From assembly GCA_018780805.1 (NCBI GenBank), contig JADMJD010000137.1:1-53938 (forward strand): 53,938 nt of DNA, read 5' to 3'. The position numbers and the translations under genes are program-made. The DNA comes from Rubrivivax sp. GTDB taxonomy: Bacteria > Pseudomonadota > Gammaproteobacteria > Burkholderiales > Burkholderiaceae_C. Within the stretch, counting starts at the first letter, position 1, and every line of letters begins with the position of its first letter. The notes beneath the pieces are model-generated. The model had not been told where the DNA came from. It did not search any database and saw only the letters and a list, made by a program, of their open reading frames with translations. Positions 51,218-53,938 of the stretch are shown piece after piece.

Positions 51218-53938
51218 TCACTTCGCAGCAGGCCCGCAACTCGTGGCCTTGCCGGGCGCCGGCTCACAGGTGGCGGGCGGCTTGATGCCTTCGCGCCCCG
51301 TGGTCGCCGAGGCGCCCGTGCCGACCTCGACGATCACCGCCTCGCGCAGATCGCGTGCCACGTTTTCGGTGCTGACCGAACGTTCCAGCTGATCGCGGCG
51401 AAGCTTTTCCTGCAGGTCTGCGGCGGAGCCCAAGGCCGCGGCCTGGGCGGAGGTGAGTGGAGATTCACCATCGTAGACGCTGTTCACGTACCGCAGTCCA
51501 CCCGTAGCTGCTGCAGCGGGATCTCCATTGTTCGGAATCACAACGTTGTAGGAACCCTGCCGAATGGTCGGCCCGGCGAAGAAGATGCTTGTTGTTGGAC
51601 TCGCGTTCAGCGCGTCGACAAATCCCTTGTCCCCCAGTCCGCTTGGATCGTTGGACAAGTCTGGGTCTGGCGTCACCAGAACCCACCCGTCGGCGCGCTT
51701 TTGCGTCGGTTTGTGGCCAACGATGATCCGCAGTCCACGGCTTTCACCGATGCTGTTGTCCACGGGGCCGCTCTCGCTGCTGGCGCCAATGTCAAAACCT
51801 GATTTAGCTCCGTTGATCTTGGGTATACCAATGACCAATCCGGGAATCTGGTTGTCCGTTGGTTTGCCCGGGACGGCGCTGTACCTGGCAATGATGTATG
51901 GGGCCAGATCGTTGGTTCCCCCCTTGGTCTGGATGACGGGTGCCCTAAGGCGAACTAAGTCAGCTTCGATACCGACCACAGTAAAGTTTCTATCGCGCTG
52001 ATGACTATAGCTTTCGACAGTGACAGTCTCACCCGAAGCCCCGATTCTGATTACGCTCCCCGCCAAGGTGATGCGAGAGAGGTTGTAGTCTTCGCCGGTG
52101 CCTGGTACGCGGAGCGCGAGTTCGGGTACTAGGCTGATCCCTGTGGAGCTGAATCCTGTTCGAGCGCTAACAGTCCCGGTGTCGAAACTGTTGGCGGGGC
52201 TGTCCAGCGTGATCGATCCGTTCTGCGTCGAAACCAGCCGAAGTTGTGTGCCGTCTCTCAGGTTGATAGAGCCTCCTTCGGACTGGCCGATCACCGCTCC
52301 CATGATCTGAAACGCGTCGAAGGTGGTGTTCCCATCCGGCAGACGGACACCTGCCTCGGTCTGGCCATTGCGGCTGATGACGTAAGCCAATTCCTGCGCA
52401 CGCACCGTTCCGTCGGTCTCGATTGTGGGTGTTGCGGTGGAGGTTACGGTCTTGATCGAGTTTCCAGCGATTTGGACATTGCCCTCAAAACTGACGAGTC
52501 CACTGGCTGTGACGTCGACATCGCCCGTTCGTGAAATGCCATTCACGTCGCCGATTGTGCCAATCCGCAAATCTCCGACGACTGCGATGTCTACATCACC
52601 TGAGCCTGAACCGACAGCAAGCAGAGAGATTACGTTGCCGGCGCGGGTGAGTTCATAGGCGGCGTTGCCACGCAGGACGAGGTTCGGAGCCGGAGCCGAG
52701 AGGTCAGCGGTCTGGGAAACTTTGCCGGAAGCGGTGTTGAGTTCGATGGTTTGGGCAGCGCCTGCGGTGATGCCAATGGTCGTGGCGGCGAAGACGCCAG
52801 AGCCGCTGGCGTCGCCGCCGACGACGGTCCGCGGGCTGGCGGCCTGGGTGGAGATGACGTAGCCGTCAGCCTCGCCCAGGAGCACATCCGCTGCGGCCTG
52901 GCCGCTGAACGAACCCAGCAGGTTGGCCGACGGCAGCAGCACGCTGCCAGTCTGCGAACGTGCACCCAGCGCGGTGGTGGTGATGACACCGGCAGACTGG
53001 GTGACATCGCCCTGGGCCTGCAGGCCCAGCGTGGTGGCGCTGACGTTGGCCAGCAGGTTCAGGTTGCCTTGCAATGCGCGCACCCAGACATCGCCGCCCG
53101 TGCGGGTGATGGCGGAGTCGGTCGGCAGTGCAATGCCGCTGGGCAGATCGGGTGTGGCGATGTTCGCCAAGTTCAGAGGGCCGGCGTTGACGTAGTGGAC
53201 CGTGCCCGCACCTGCATCTGCTGCCAGCGTGGATACCAGGTTATCAGCTGCGGGCAAGGCGTACTCCGCTCCACCTCGAAGTGCAAGACCGCTTGCATCC
53301 GCGATCGGTTGAAGCTGACTTACAACGCCAGTTGCGGTGCGCAGTTCCACGACCCCAGTCGCGGCGTTACTTCGCAGTCCACTTGCGCCATCAAAGACCA
53401 CAAGTGCACCGGGCTGCGGGTTTGCGATAGCCGAGGGATCCGCGATGGCACTGCCGATCACATAGCCGCTGGATGCCGCGAACAGCACAGATCTGTTGGA
53501 CCTCAACGCGACGGTGCCGACCGTGTTCTCCGGGTTACCCAGCACGATTCCTCCAGTGCTGACGACGCCCAAAGTGCCAGCCGAGATTGCGCCGTTGGCG
53601 CTCTGGGAGACCCCGCCTCCCATCGCTTGGAGTCGCAGCTGATTCTCGGCAACGTTGACGCCTTGATCGATGGTGATCGCGCCGCCAGCATGGAGCGCAA
53701 CGTCACTGTTGCGATCAATGCCAGTGGTGCCGCCGACCGAGCCGATCATCAACGGGCTCGAGTTAACGAGCCTGACCGATCCGCCGCCAGCGCCGAGGGC
53801 GACCACCGGTAGGTTGTTCCGCGCATCGAGGAGATTGACTGCTCCTTCACCAAGCAACTCAACGCTTTCGGCACGGATAGCATCGGACTGCGAGACATCG
53901 CCGCCACTGCTGACGCTCAAGGCGCCGTTCACCGTGCT
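51218..53938 (-). CDS. Filamentous-haemagglutinin-like exoprotein, C-terminal part (N-terminus beyond the window)
   Basis: The frame is open to the right edge, giving about 906 residues of the C-terminal part. The sequence is a long beta-helix of repeated units of about 20-40 residues with Gly/Asn/Ser turns, such as GDVSQSDAIRAESVELLGEG, GGVSQSANGAISAGTLGVVS, GDVTQSAGVITTTALGARSQ and GKVSQTADLSAPAPNLVLRG. The recurring G-x-V-S/T-Q-S/T motif is typical of TpsA/FHA-type haemagglutinins. The tail (LGSAADLQEKLRRDQLERSV, ATCEPAPGKATSCGPA) has two cysteines and no toxin domain I know. Such proteins are secreted by a TpsB outer-membrane partner, not seen here. Its stop is 10 bp before the caspase-like gene. 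Confidence 0.85.
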   Translation of the reverse strand, partial: STVNGALSVSSGGDVSQSDAIRAESVELLGEGAVNLLDARNNLPVVALGAGGGSVRLVNSSPLMIGSVGGTTGIDRNSDVALHAGGAITIDQGVNVAENQLRLQAMGGGVSQSANGAISAGTLGVVSTGGIVLGNPENTVGTVALRSNRSVLFAASSGYVIGSAIADPSAIANPQPGALVVFDGASGLRSNAATGVVELRTATGVVSQLQPIADASGLALRGGAEYALPAADNLVSTLAADAGAGTVHYVNAGPLNLANIATPDLPSGIALPTDSAITRTGGDVWVRALQGNLNLLANVSATTLGLQAQGDVTQSAGVITTTALGARSQTGSVLLPSANLLGSFSGQAAADVLLGEADGYVISTQAASPRTVVGGDASGSGVFAATTIGITAGAAQTIELNTASGKVSQTADLSAPAPNLVLRGNAAYELTRAGNVISLLAVGSGSGDVDIAVVGDLRIGTIGDVNGISRTGDVDVTASGLVSFEGNVQIAGNSIKTVTSTATPTIETDGTVRAQELAYVISRNGQTEAGVRLPDGNTTFDAFQIMGAVIGQSEGGSINLRDGTQLRLVSTQNGSITLDSPANSFDTGTVSARTGFSSTGISLVPELALRVPGTGEDYNLSRITLAGSVIRIGASGETVTVESYSHQRDRNFTVVGIEADLVRLRAPVIQTKGGTNDLAPYIIARYSAVPGKPTDNQIPGLVIGIPKINGAKSGFDIGASSESGPVDNSIGESRGLRIIVGHKPTQKRADGWVLVTPDPDLSNDPSGLGDKGFVDALNASPTTSIFFAGPTIRQGSYNVVIPNNGDPAAAATGGLRYVNSVYDGESPLTSAQAAALGSAADLQEKLRRDQLERSVSTENVARDLREAVIVEVGTGASATTGREGIKPPATCEPAPGKATSCGPAAK

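Noticed and set aside
51218..53938. Repeating units considered as a CRISPR or DNA tandem repeat array
   Set aside because: Repetition is at the protein level (degenerate beta-helix units); the DNA units differ in length and sequence and lie in one open frame.

Overview
The window is a GC-rich stretch from a proteobacterium, most likely a betaproteobacterium of the Burkholderiales (Comamonadaceae or the Rubrivivax/Leptothrix group). This is inferred from the strong G/C bias at third codon positions, the Liv-type aromatic-acid transport genes, and a G/C hairpin intergenic repeat of a style I associate with that group. No rRNA or tRNA is present to confirm it.

Region 1 (1-10979) is an aromatic-acid catabolic locus. 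It opens with the tail of one LivF-type ATPase and a GNAT acetyltransferase. A TetR-family repressor then diverges from a long co-directional run: feruloyl-CoA synthase-like ligase, short-chain 3-hydroxyacyl-CoA dehydrogenase, 4-hydroxybenzoyl-CoA-type thioesterase, a complete branched-chain-type ABC importer (binding protein, LivH, a LivM-LivG fusion, LivF) and a large acyl-CoA dehydrogenase. The set fits uptake of hydroxycinnamates or phenylpropanoids and CoA-dependent beta-oxidative side-chain shortening. No hydratase/lyase or thiolase gene is in view. A perfect 7+7 bp palindrome sits between the repressor and the ligase. livF is flanked by two inverted copies of a roughly 70-bp repeat.

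Region 2 (11296-18230, plus strand) holds five genes for envelope proteins: a glycine-zipper/SH3-like exported protein, an MMPL/RND-type transporter, an M48 metalloprotease lipoprotein, and two exported proteins of unknown function, the second ending in an SnoaL-like domain. They converge on the type VI secretion locus and may serve it.

Region 3 (18262-49771) is a type VI secretion system (T6SS). On the minus strand, in transcription order, it reads clpV, tssK, tssL (with OmpA domain), tssM, tagF, tssA, tssB, tssC, hcp, tagJ, tssE, tssF, tssG, vgrG. An effector island follows: DUF4123 adaptor, small orphan, class-3 lipase effector, exported ankyrin protein (likely immunity), putative membrane-acting effector, multi-pass membrane protein (likely immunity), PAAR-like spike, Ser/Thr kinase, orphan 234-aa protein, TNT-domain (NAD+ glycohydrolase) effector and an 85-aa likely immunity protein. 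Most island junctions are 1-4 nt stop/start overlaps (GTGA, ATGA or TGATG). The FHA protein gene tagH diverges from clpV. No tssJ and no PppA-type phosphatase gene lies in the window.

Region 4 (49780-53938, minus strand) carries a caspase-like (C14) protein with a Tat-like leader, 10 bp downstream of a large filamentous-haemagglutinin-like protein whose N-terminus lies beyond the right edge.

The best candidates for something undescribed are the coupled kinase/orphan/TNT/immunity unit, the orphan membrane effector-immunity pair, the five-gene envelope cluster, and the haemagglutinin-caspase pair.
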